From Ignavibacteria bacterium (GTDB taxonomy: Bacteria; Bacteroidota; Ignavibacteria; Kapaibacteriales; Kapaibacteriaceae): a DNA stretch of 64,000 nt. The stretch is from positions 60,001 through 124,000 of the forward strand of contig JADJIQ010000001.1 of the NCBI GenBank assembly GCA_016707005.1, read 5' to 3'. A program made the position numbers and the translations under genes. Shown one piece after another: positions 45,212-53,852 of the stretch (positions within the stretch are counted from its first letter, which is position 1; every line of letters starts with the position of its first letter). Below the pieces are notes generated by a model. It was given only the letters and a program-made list of their open reading frames with translations, searched no databases and was not told where the DNA came from.

Positions 45212-46390
45212 GTGATCGATGTTGTCGACGTGATCATCCTTGGCGCAGGAGCTGCCGGGCTGCACTGTGCTGCATTCGCGGCATCAACAGGGAAACGTGT
45301 TGTTGTGCTCGAGCACAATGACAAGCCCGGAAAGAAGATCCGTATCTCAGGGGGTGGACGGTGCAACTTCACTAATCGTGAGGTAACACATCGGAACATG
45401 ATCTCGCAGAATCCCAACTTCGCACGTTCTGCATTATCGAGATACACACCGCAAGACTTCATCGACCTCATCGAAAAACACAAGATCACTTGGCACGAGA
45501 AGAAGCTGGGTCAGCTCTTCTGTGACGACTCAGCCCAACAGATCATCGACATGCTCATTGCCGAATGTGAGGCAGTGAAGGTTGAGTTGCACTACAACGT
45601 CACCGTTCGACTCGTCTCCCATAGTGATCACTTCATTGTTGTCACCGACGAAGGTGATCTCCATGCGCGCAATGTTGTTGTTGCAACCGGCGGTTTGAGT
45701 ATCCCCGCACTTGGTGCATCCAATCTCGGTTACCGCATCGCATCACACTTCGGACTACCGATCGTTCCAACAGCACCGGCATTGGTGCCCCTTACCTTCC
45801 CTCCATCATTTGGGGCGAGATGGAAGGGGCTTTCCGGGATCAGTGTTGATGCCAACGTCACTTCCGGCGACATCTCCTTCCGCGAGAACATCCTCTTTAC
45901 GCATAAGGGGCTGAGCGGTCCGGCCATCCTTCAGATCTCATCGTATCTCGGTGATGATCAGACCTTTGAACTCGATGTATTGCCGGACGATTCCCTGAGC
46001 AGTCTTGTTGAGGATCTTCCCGGTGAGAAACGTCACCTCGCAACCATTCTCTCGCAACGCCTGGCTCAGCGCGTTCTTGATCAGTGGAACGACCCAACGC
46101 TGGATCGGCCGGTAAACTCCGTTCCCAAGAAGCAGCTCGAAGCATGCATCCAGAACTTCAAACGATGGTCGCTCACAGCCAACGGCAACGAAGGCTATGC
46201 AAAGGCAGAGGTCACCAAGGGTGGAGTAGACACCTCATGTCTGTCATCGAAGACCATGGAGTGCACCACCGTACCCGGACTCTTCTTCATCGGAGAAGTA
46301 ATGGACATCACCGGCTGGCTTGGCGGGTATAACTTCCAATGGGCCTGGTCGAGTGCGTATGCGGCGGGGATGGCGATAGCGGGGGAGTAG
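45212..46390 (+). CDS. FAD-dependent oxidoreductase, HI0933/YhiN family
   Basis: A 392-residue flavoprotein. Dinucleotide fold VIILGAGAAGLHCAAFAASTGKRVVVLEHN, then the family motif GKKIRISGGGRCNFTN, VVVATGGLSIPALGASNLGYRIA, the mid-protein ENILFTHKGLSGPAILQIS and a C-terminal GLFFIGEVMDITGWLGGYNFQWAWSSAYAAG. Function of the family is unsettled (HI0933-like; flavin reductions in RNA or redox metabolism have been suggested). The start is probably GTG 45212, seven bases after the previous stop. Confidence 0.85.
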   Translation: MIDVVDVIILGAGAAGLHCAAFAASTGKRVVVLEHNDKPGKKIRISGGGRCNFTNREVTHRNMISQNPNFARSALSRYTPQDFIDLIEKHKITWHEKKLGQLFCDDSAQQIIDMLIAECEAVKVELHYNVTVRLVSHSDHFIVVTDEGDLHARNVVVATGGLSIPALGASNLGYRIASHFGLPIVPTAPALVPLTFPPSFGARWKGLSGISVDANVTSGDISFRENILFTHKGLSGPAILQISSYLGDDQTFELDVLPDDSLSSLVEDLPGEKRHLATILSQRLAQRVLDQWNDPTLDRPVNSVPKKQLEACIQNFKRWSLTANGNEGYAKAEVTKGGVDTSCLSSKTMECTTVPGLFFIGEVMDITGWLGGYNFQWAWSSAYAAGMAIAGE

Positions 46391-46555
46391 TGGGGATGAG
46401 GCCAGTTGGTTCACAAGTAATCGAGTTCTAACTTTCGTATCAACCGAACCACTACCGCTTAGGCCGGGAACTCTGTATACCAGAAATGACAATAATGAAT
46501 CCACTTAAAGCATTTGACCTGCCCCCGTTTGTTGGTCCACCTGTAATGTTAGTCA

Positions 46556-47368
46556 TTATGCAGCGAACCTGAAAATGGTTGGTTGTATAGATTCGGGTGC
46601 CGGTGGTCGATACCCGAGACTGCTGTGCGGACGTTTGGTGTTGTAAAAGCGTCTCCATTGTTCAATCAGGATCTTGGCTTCGAGCAATGTGTGGAAGATC
46701 TCGCCGTTGAGGAATTCGTCTCTCATCCGGCCGTTGAACGATTCGACGTATCCGTTCTCCCATGGACTGCCGGGTGTGATGAACGAGGCTTTGATGTTCA
46801 GTTTGTCAAGCCAATACACGAGATGCTTGGCAATGAACTCTGGACCATTGTCACTACGGATATGCTCTGGAGTGCCATGCCGAGTGAAAAGGTCAGCCAA
46901 GATATCAAGCACGTCTATAGCTCTGATTCTACGCGCTGCGTGACATGCCAAGGCTTCGTGCGTGAATTCATCGATGATGTTGAGCGTCCGGAACTTGCGT
47001 CCGTCACTGGTTTGATCAGTGACGAAGTCATAGCTCCAGACATGGTTCCAGCGCTAGGCACGCAGACGCACAACCGACCCGTCCGACAGGAACAGCCGTG
47101 CTCGCTTGGGTTGCTTTGATGGCACCTTGAGTCCTTCTTCGCGCCACACGCGGTAGACGAACTTGTGGTTTACCTTCCAACCCTCTCCCTGCATGAAACC
47201 CCATATCATCCGATAGCCATAACGTCCATACTCCTTTGCCAAGGCTATGATGCGCATACGAGCCGCGTCATCTGCCTTGCGTTTGAGTGGCTCATGACGC
47301 TGCGTCGAAAGTATCTGCCCAAGAGTCTTGCATGCCCGTCGTTGGCTCACATTTAAGACGCTCATCAC
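46556..47368 (-). pseudogene. IS3 transposase orfB with an in-frame stop
   Basis: The DDE integrase part of the element. The reading frame is continuous from 47368 to 46556 except for a single TAG at 47056-47054, between GSVVRLRA and RWNHVWSYDFV. After the stop come the catalytic Asp region (WSYDFVTDQTSDGRKFRTLN), DNGPEF and E in GYVESFNGRMRDEF. The frame is +1 relative to orfA, while IS3 elements normally join A and B by a -1 shift. The element is probably inactive. Confidence 0.85.
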
Positions 47369-47402
47369 ATGATGAACTGCCTCTCGCCGCCTGGCGGGGG
47401 GC

Positions 47403-47681
47403 TCAGAAGTTTCCCCGGGCTACCTCCTTGAGGATCTGGTTGTCAACCGTCAAATCCGAAATAGCTCGTCTCAAACGCCGGTTCTCGGCCTCAGGATCCT
47501 TGAGCTTCTTGACCTGCTCGAGTCCCACACCGCCATAGATCTTGCGCCATCTGTAGTACGTTGCTTCCGTGATCTTCTGATCTCGGCAAAAGGCATCAAT
47601 AGTGCCTCCCTTCGATACGATCACCTCAGCTGCTCGCAAGATCCCTATGATCTGCTCTTCTGTATGATGTTTCCGTCCCAT
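47403..47681 (-). CDS. IS3 transposase orfA
   Basis: A 92-residue helix-turn-helix protein (HHTEEQIIGILRAAEVIVSKG, EATYYRWRKIYGGV) with a leucine-zipper-like end (AENRRLRRAISDLTVDNQILKEV). It binds the IS ends. Near its 3' end is the slippery heptamer G-GGA-AAC, in the correct phase for -1 frameshifting. Confidence 0.85.
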   Translation of the reverse strand: MGRKHHTEEQIIGILRAAEVIVSKGGTIDAFCRDQKITEATYYRWRKIYGGVGLEQVKKLKDPEAENRRLRRAISDLTVDNQILKEVARGNF

Positions 47682-47798
47682 ACCTCGCTCCTTTCGACCA
47701 CCAAACTATCATTTCAGTTGGTAGTATTTTGGGGGAGCACGTCATAACTTAGTATTGCGTTCAAATGTTTTGCTCACATAGTTTTCAGGGAGACAAGA

Positions 47799-48448
47799 AT
47801 GAGGGTCACACGATTACTTAACGACTGTGGAATCGCATTTAATGCATCTCGTAAAAAGAGTTTCTTGGTGCGATACTTTGTTGCGTTGGCACTACTAATT
47901 TTTGCCTAGCCGCCACTCAAACGACATCTTTGGCACAATGCCCGACCGGCTACACTTTCTACACTGAGACAATGAGCGTGCCGAAGCCAGGCGGTGGTTG
48001 CTGCACTATAACAGTCGAGTATTGTGTTAAACTGGCGACTACGATAGAAGTCCAAGTCGGTAAAATCCATATACCAAGTGAATGCGGCCTGCCAGTCAGT
48101 CCATCATTAATGGATAGGATTGGAAAGAAAATTATCTATCGCATGACAGTAAGAGGTGATATTGATGGTACAATTACACCTTGCCCATGGACCACAGGCT
48201 TTGCAATACACTTTGGTTACGGCAGCTGCTACCAGTGGACTGGGACAATACCCGGGACCTCTACCAATACATATTCCCCTTGCGGACCAACGGAGTGTGT
48301 AAAGTATTGCGCATTGTGTATTGCGCCGGGCGATCCTGACCCCTGCACTGGCGAACCACAAGTACACTTCGCAAACTGCACATACTCAGGTCTTCCGTGT
48401 CCATCAACCACTGGGCCATGCCAGATAAATACTTGCACAAGCCCGTAG
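47799..48448 (+). pseudogene. Cys-rich secreted protein, frameshifted in its signal peptide
   Basis: Read from ATG 47799 (AGGGAGA ribosome site), the first 36 codons encode a perfect signal peptide start (SFLVRYFVALALLIFA) and then hit TAG. The second frame continues with LAATQTTSLAQCPTG and runs to 48448. One extra T in the T5 run at 47899-47903 would join them. The downstream part from ATG 47938 has 16 Cys in about 170 residues and no known family. It is followed by a T9SS gene 43 bases later. The gap may be a true loss, a phase-variable switch or a sequencing error. Confidence 0.7.
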
Positions 48449-48491
48449 TCGTTTTGGGAAATCGCATTATTGAATCGCAGGAGGATTGTAA

Positions 48492-50699
48492 ATGATTACA
48501 ACCATAAGAATTGTGTCCGTCCACTTGTTTGTGGTTTCTTTGTTCTTTGCAGCGCCTGTTATCAGCCAGGTCCATAGGGTCTTGCCATTCACAATCGTGA
48601 GCCCTGTGGCAGTTACTGAACACGATGGTTCACTAGTGGTTTCCTTTGCAAATGGGCAAATCGCTGTAGCGGACTCATTGTCAGGTTACACTTTGATTAG
48701 AACCCCGGATGGAGATTACGTCAGCGACGTCGTGTCAAGCAAAGGGAAGCTATGGATTCGAACATCACAGGGGTGGATTAGGTGCACGGCTGATAATGGA
48801 GCTTCGTGGATATCCACGGAGAGGCAATTCCGGACTTTGAATTCTAGCGATGCAGGTGACGTGGTGGCCTCGAATGACGAGCAAGTCGTCCTCTTGCGAT
48901 CGACAATGAGTGCTATAGATCAAGATGTAGTCAGGACACTAAAAGACAATCTGTGGTTTCGTGACGTCATCGTTCAAGGTGACACCATTGTTGGTATCGA
49001 CCCAAGTGGAACAGCACTCTACTCAGCCGGTAATGGGGAGGACCTGATTCGTACCCCATTACTTGAAGACTCATATCGTCGACTAACACTTGATCGAAGA
49101 GGACGGCTTTATGCTGTTACCGACATGGCGAGACTTTACGTGCAAGGGAACAGTGTCAGAGATCAAATGAAAATGGCGTTGGAGAATGGAACAAACTATC
49201 GCGTACTCAGTACCGTAAAACAGACAACTGAAGACGGTACAATAGATCTAGTAGTTGTGGTGCAACAAAGGTCTGGCAACGGATTCGCCTCTACCATGGT
49301 TGCGTTTAGTGAAGATATGCCACGGTTCACGATCTTCCCGGACACACTTGCAAATTTTAACGTTGGAACTATTGTCGACTCCGTTGTTTATATAGCAAGA
49401 ATGGAGGGCGGTCTGTTTTACTCTGTGCGAGATAAGTGGCACCAGGTATCTGGAACGCTTTCTTCCGAACTGAGGAGCGCTAATCACTTCGCGGAGTTCT
49501 CGAGTGCCCAAGTTAAAGTGTTGCGTTACTCTTTTGAAATGCCGACTTGGCCTGCCCAACTAACTGTCTTTGCAGACGAAGCTTTGGCCGCCAAATTCAA
49601 TTCTTATGATGAGCCTAAAATGGACTCTATTGGGGCAGTGTCCATGTTTGATCAGTCTCCAACGTCGGGATGCCTTATTGCTGGAACCAAGGGCCTAGCG
49701 TATGCCACTAATGTAAATTCTAGCTGGGACAGTCGCCTAAAAGGCGAGATAGGAGCTCTGTTAAGATTAAAAGATGCAGGCGTTATTGCGTCTTTAGGTG
49801 GGAATCGAGTGGCTCTTTCGCGTGACAATGGTGTGGACTGGCGCACTTATGTCCTCTCTGGCATTTTCGGGGGGTTCTATCGTGCGCGAGAGATTGGAAA
49901 GTTCTTTGCCCTCGATGGTGGATTTGGATCCTATGTCATAACTCGAGATCCGACTGCCGATACCTTGGTGCCTCTACGACTGGTTAATAACTCGTTTGCA
50001 ATTGGCGCCTCAGGTGATACAGTTCTTAGCGTAGGAATGTACAAAGGATTTCCACAGCCGAATACTGGCAGAATCGTGTTTCGCAGGAATGTCGGCACTC
50101 AAATACTCGATTCAAATGTTGTTAGCATTGAGAAGCCAGTCAACCTGTTATCATTAAAGATACTCCAACTTCCAAATGGAGTTCTGTTGTATGATCGTAT
50201 TGAATCGAGAATGATCTTGATTCGAAATCAAGAAATTGTCCGAGATGTGACTCTTCCTTGGTCTCTTAGAGAGCCGTTTCAATCGAGTACTTCCACAAGT
50301 GCCGCCATATGGCATCCCTCCTTACTTGTTCGCTGCGTACCAGACCTGGGCGTCTGGGACACGATTGATTTAGAAGACTACTTTGGGTCTACTACCATTG
50401 TTGATCAGTTTGATTTAGATCGAAATCAAACCAGATGTAGGCCGAATCCGGTTTCGGAAACTATCTATTTCGATATTGGTGAGTTCGGAACTGCTGGCAG
50501 GAGAGATGCGACACTAAAACTCTTCACGTTGGACGGAAAACTTGAACGAGATTATTCGGCACAACTTTCAATCGATAATAGCAGCAAAGGACTTGATTCT
50601 CTAGCCTTAGATGTATCCGGGATTTCCACTGGTTCATATCTCATTGTTTTTTGTTGGCCGAAAGGTGTACGCTCTACCAAAGTGGTGATTGAGCGATAG
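48492..50699 (+). CDS. T9SS-secreted propeller-like protein
   Basis: A 735-residue exported protein: signal peptide, then repeated beta-strand modules like photosystem-assembly or sialidase propellers (LVVSFANGQIAVADSLSG, WISTERQFRTLNSSDAG, VALSRDNGVDWRTYVLSG), ending in a T9SS sorting tail (CRPNPVSETIYFDIGEFG to the end). AT-richer than the core genes and between two IS elements, so it was probably acquired. GGAGG precedes the start. Confidence 0.78.
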   Translation: MITTIRIVSVHLFVVSLFFAAPVISQVHRVLPFTIVSPVAVTEHDGSLVVSFANGQIAVADSLSGYTLIRTPDGDYVSDVVSSKGKLWIRTSQGWIRCTADNGASWISTERQFRTLNSSDAGDVVASNDEQVVLLRSTMSAIDQDVVRTLKDNLWFRDVIVQGDTIVGIDPSGTALYSAGNGEDLIRTPLLEDSYRRLTLDRRGRLYAVTDMARLYVQGNSVRDQMKMALENGTNYRVLSTVKQTTEDGTIDLVVVVQQRSGNGFASTMVAFSEDMPRFTIFPDTLANFNVGTIVDSVVYIARMEGGLFYSVRDKWHQVSGTLSSELRSANHFAEFSSAQVKVLRYSFEMPTWPAQLTVFADEALAAKFNSYDEPKMDSIGAVSMFDQSPTSGCLIAGTKGLAYATNVNSSWDSRLKGEIGALLRLKDAGVIASLGGNRVALSRDNGVDWRTYVLSGIFGGFYRAREIGKFFALDGGFGSYVITRDPTADTLVPLRLVNNSFAIGASGDTVLSVGMYKGFPQPNTGRIVFRRNVGTQILDSNVVSIEKPVNLLSLKILQLPNGVLLYDRIESRMILIRNQEIVRDVTLPWSLREPFQSSTSTSAAIWHPSLLVRCVPDLGVWDTIDLEDYFGSTTIVDQFDLDRNQTRCRPNPVSETIYFDIGEFGTAGRRDATLKLFTLDGKLERDYSAQLSIDNSSKGLDSLALDVSGISTGSYLIVFCWPKGVRSTKVVIER

Positions 50700-50829
50700 A
50701 TTTCTGCATGTCTATTCCGTTAGCAGGTCGACATGATCCAAGTATTTCTTGTAGGGGTGCATGATCTTCCCCCCGTTTAGTTGACAGTTAGTACGATCTC
50801 CATTGCTAATATTACAGTGGAGGTTCGAC

Positions 50830-51117
50830 ATGGAAAAGGGAAAACGGGGATACCGTTATGACGAGGCGTTCAAACGAGAAGCAATCGCCCTGGTCATCGA
50901 GAAACACATCCCGCTATCGAATGCAGCCAAGCAACTCGGAGTTGCCGAAGAGACGCTGCGACAGTGGATCGCCAAGTCTGGTTTGAAGCAACACGCTGAC
51001 GAACAGAAGTCGGATGCGCAGCGTATTCGCGAGCTGGAGCGTGATCTCAAGCAGGCCAGGATGGAGCGCGACATCCTAAAGGAGGCAGTCGGTATCTTCG
51101 TTCCACGCCCGAAATGA
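50830..51117 (+). CDS. IS3 transposase orfA
   Basis: A 95-residue HTH protein (YDEAFKREAIALVIEKHIPLS, AAKQLGVAEETLRQWIAKSG) with a coiled-coil end (RIRELERDLKQARMERDILKEA). ATG 50830 follows GGAGG. Overlaps orfB (ATGA). Confidence 0.88.
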   Translation: MEKGKRGYRYDEAFKREAIALVIEKHIPLSNAAKQLGVAEETLRQWIAKSGLKQHADEQKSDAQRIRELERDLKQARMERDILKEAVGIFVPRPK

Positions 51118-52004
51118 GATACCGCTTCATGGACACCCATCGGGCGCAATGGCCATTGGCAGCAATGTCGCGTGCATTGGAAGTCAGTCGCCAGGGCTAT
51201 CACGCTTGGAAACGACGTGAACCTTCACGCAGAACAATACGTCATGCAACGGTACGCCTGCGACTCAAGCGGATCTTCGAGCAGACAAACGGCTCGTACG
51301 GCAGCCCGCGCATGACGTGTGCTGCGTAATGAAGGCGAGATCATTACGCACAAGACCGTCGAGCGGTTGATGCGCGCAGAGGGCTTGCATGCAAGCCGCA
51401 AGCGGCGATACCGTCCGACGACCGATTCAACGCGTACTCTCGGTCCGGCACCGAATCTGCTGCAACGAGCATTCAACGTTCCGGTGATTGATCGTGTATG
51501 GGTCAGTGACTTCACCGAGTTGCCGTGTCGTAACGGTAAAGCTTATGCAGTGGCAATTATGGACTTGTGCTCGCGACGTATTCTCGGCATCACCGTCTCG
51601 CACAACATGCAAACGAGAACGCTCATTCATACGCTGAATCAAGCGTGTCATGTTCGGCGTTCACGGCCAACAGAACCGATCGTGTTTCATTCAGACCAAG
51701 GAGTCAGTACAACGCAGATACATTCAGAACAGAACTGGCAAAGCGCAACTTTCAACAGAGCATGAGTGGTAGAGGCAACTGCTACGACAACGCGCCGATG
51801 GAGTCCTTCTGGGCTCGTATGAAGACAGAGCTAAAGCACGAAATGCTGTTTGATGACCTGCGCCATGCGCGTGGATGCGTCTATCGATGGACGCATCTCT
51901 TCTACAATCGCCAGCGGCTACATTCCGGCATCAATCATTTGACGCCAGTACAATTCGAAGAAGAGCTAATTTCACAACAACGAGATCAACCTACCTGTCT
52001 ATGA
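51114..52004 (+). pseudogene. IS3 transposase orfB, two frameshifts
   Basis: A DDE transposase in three frames: 51114-51329 (MDTHRAQWPLAAMSRALEVS, ending NGSYGSPRMT), 51319-51700 approximately (HKTVERLMRAEGLHASRKRR, WVSDFTELP), then about 51700-52004 (SQYNADTFRTELAKRNFQQS, GNCYDNAPMESFWARMKTEL). The second break sits at HSDQG, where one base is missing. Catalytic residues are all still recognisable, so decay is recent. Confidence 0.88.
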
Positions 52005-52112
52005 AAGCGGGGAAGATCATCCTGGCAAAAGCTGGAAGTACGTTCAAGTATCTGAAAGAGTTGGAATGACAAATGCAATGGAAATAGGGACCGGTTCTGT
52101 GCTCCAAGAATC

Positions 52113-52763
52113 GTGAAGCGGAGACTCATCATATTGGCAATGACAATTGTACTGGTATCCGGAGGCATGATCAATCTGACGGCTGAGAGAATGTCTTACG
52201 TAACAGTTAAGGACACTCTTCAGACTGTATCGTCGGTCAACAGTAGACCGAAGCTCCAAATCAAAGACAAATCGCAATATGACCAGAAATTTATCGACGG
52301 TCTTGCAGACTATTATGAGTCAATCAGACTCGAGAATAACTATATCATAACTTCAGACACGACATATTTCCCAGCAGAACCAGCTCTGGATAGCGCCACA
52401 ACATTTAGTGGAATAAAAGACGGAAGGAAATATGTTCTTACAGTTACACGCACCAACCTGACTAATCTATACTACATCTTTCAGATTATTGACAAAGACA
52501 ACAAGACAATTGTCAACAAATCAGGAGTGGCGATATTGAGTTCAATGTTCTTCCTTGCTAGTGAAATTGACACTGACGACCAAACTGGTATCGGTTACGG
52601 AAGCAGTGAGTATTGGGACACAACAAATAGTTGCTTCTTTGCTATAAGAATTGGAGAGAATGACAACAACGGGAAGTTGCGAGCCGCGCTAACATATGGA
52701 TGTGAAGAAATGGGCAAACTAGATCTCGATCTGGATGATTGCCCAACTTTAAGGACAGACTAA
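52113..52763 (+). CDS. Secreted hypothetical protein
   Basis: A 216-residue protein with an N-terminal hydrophobic segment (LIILAMTIVLVSGGMINLTA), then a polar, AT-rich-coded domain (YVLTVTRTNLTNLYYIFQIIDKDNK, GYGSSEYWDTTNSCFFAIRIG). GTG start. Not recognised. It begins 93 bases after the IS end and is unlike the core genes in composition, so it looks acquired or IS-linked. Confidence 0.5.
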   Translation: MKRRLIILAMTIVLVSGGMINLTAERMSYVTVKDTLQTVSSVNSRPKLQIKDKSQYDQKFIDGLADYYESIRLENNYIITSDTTYFPAEPALDSATTFSGIKDGRKYVLTVTRTNLTNLYYIFQIIDKDNKTIVNKSGVAILSSMFFLASEIDTDDQTGIGYGSSEYWDTTNSCFFAIRIGENDNNGKLRAALTYGCEEMGKLDLDLDDCPTLRTD

Positions 52764-52806
52764 GTGTGAATGTTTCTTGTGGTAGTTCTGATCTGAGAAT
52801 AAGCAC

Positions 52807-52959
52807 ATGAATAGCATAGATAAGCAACGTCTAGAGAATGCTTTCTGGCTGCTGGAATCTAGAGAGAATCGATATATTCTGCAGCGTCAACGCAGTATTC
52901 TTAGCAATAGCGTACCCATTGTCTTCTCATACAGTGGGCGCGTTTCCGCTGGTATATGA
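52807..52959 (+). pseudogene. Possible fic gene fragment
   Basis: A 50-codon frame whose start, MNSIDKQRLENAFWLLES, resembles the start of the Fic protein at 59586 (MKNIDKQSLEKAYQLFET). The similarity ends after about 18 residues and the rest is not Fic. It may be a remnant of a related gene. Low confidence because the match is short. Confidence 0.3.
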
Positions 52960-53041
52960 TTCAGATCATCAACAAAGTATATCTGGCAGATCGTTGAGCC
53001 CCTTTTATCACGTCGTTTACAAACACGAAGAAGAAAAGACC

Positions 53042-53810
53042 ATGATCGCTGAGATACAATTGGAATTAGACCGCCTTGAGCAGGAGCATGACATCAAGAT
53101 CCTCTATGCAGTAGAGAGCGGTAGTAGGGCATGGGGCTTTGCATCAACCGATAGTGATTGGGATGTTCGCTACATCTATATCCATCGATTGGAATGGTAT
53201 CTCCAGATCGACGACAAGAAGGACAGTCAGGAAGAAATGCTGCCAAATGACATTGATCTCGCCGGATGGGAGCTGAAGAAGGCTCTAAGACTGTTCCGTA
53301 AGTCTAACCCTCCAATGATGGAGTGGCTGGGTAGCCCCATTATCTATTCAGAGAATTTCTCAACGGCAGAACGTCTCCGCGAATTGTCGAAGGAGTATTT
53401 CAGTCCTAAGTCGTGCCTCTACCACTACCTATCAATGGCAGATGGAAATTGCAAGGACTACCTCACACGCGAGCTCGTGCCGGTAAAGAAATACTTTTAC
53501 ATGCTGCGTCCAATTCTTGCGTGTGATTGGATCGCGGAAAATGGGACGATGGCGCCTACGGAGTTTGATGTCCTCCTCAATAGCCAAGTGTCTGACTCGC
53601 GTGCGAGAAGAGATCGACGAACTGCTCCGTAGAAAATCTGCCGGAGAAGAACTGACTCAGGAACCACAGAACATTGTTCTGAGTGACTTCATCAAGAAGA
53701 AGATCGAATACTACAAAGAATATGTAGCGCAGTATGGGGCCTTTGAACAGCCCCCTACACAGATGCTCAATGAATTGTTTGCCTCTACTATCAAAGAGGC
53801 ATGGGGCTAG
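53042..53810 (+). pseudogene. YcgL/COG3541-type nucleotidyltransferase, frameshifted
   Basis: Nucleotidyltransferase fold protein: ILYAVESGSRAWGFASTDSDWDVR (residues about 19-43) holds the GS...D.D catalytic core and LRLFRKSNPPMMEWLGSPIIY the second conserved block. The frame breaks near 53575-53600: the first part runs on to a stop at 53632, while the natural C-terminus (TRVREEIDELLRRKSAGEEL to KEAWG) is in another frame and ends at 53810. About 80 residues are lost if the break is real. Related proteins include toxin-antitoxin-like and RNA-modifying enzymes; role unknown. Confidence 0.75.
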
Positions 53811-53852
53811 GGGCCACACCCAAGGGTGAGGCCCCATCCTCCATTATCTATC

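Larger units (their letters stand above)
46515..47744 (-). mobile_element. IS3-family insertion sequence (IS407-like), damaged
   Basis: About 1230 bp. Imperfect terminal inverted repeats: TGACCTGCCCCCGTTT at the left end and TGACGTGCTCCCCCAAAA at the right end (read inward). It encodes orfA and a DDE orfB on the minus strand; orfB is interrupted by a TAG codon. I see no target-site duplication. Confidence 0.85.
50761..52020 (+). mobile_element. IS3-family insertion sequence (IS3 group), damaged
   Basis: About 1260 bp with inverted ends: ATGATCTTCCCCCCGTTTAG at the left, ATGATCTTCCCCGCTTTCAT at the right (read inward). orfA is intact; orfB is broken by two frameshifts. No target duplication seen. 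Related terminal sequence recurs at 61364-61449. Confidence 0.88.
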
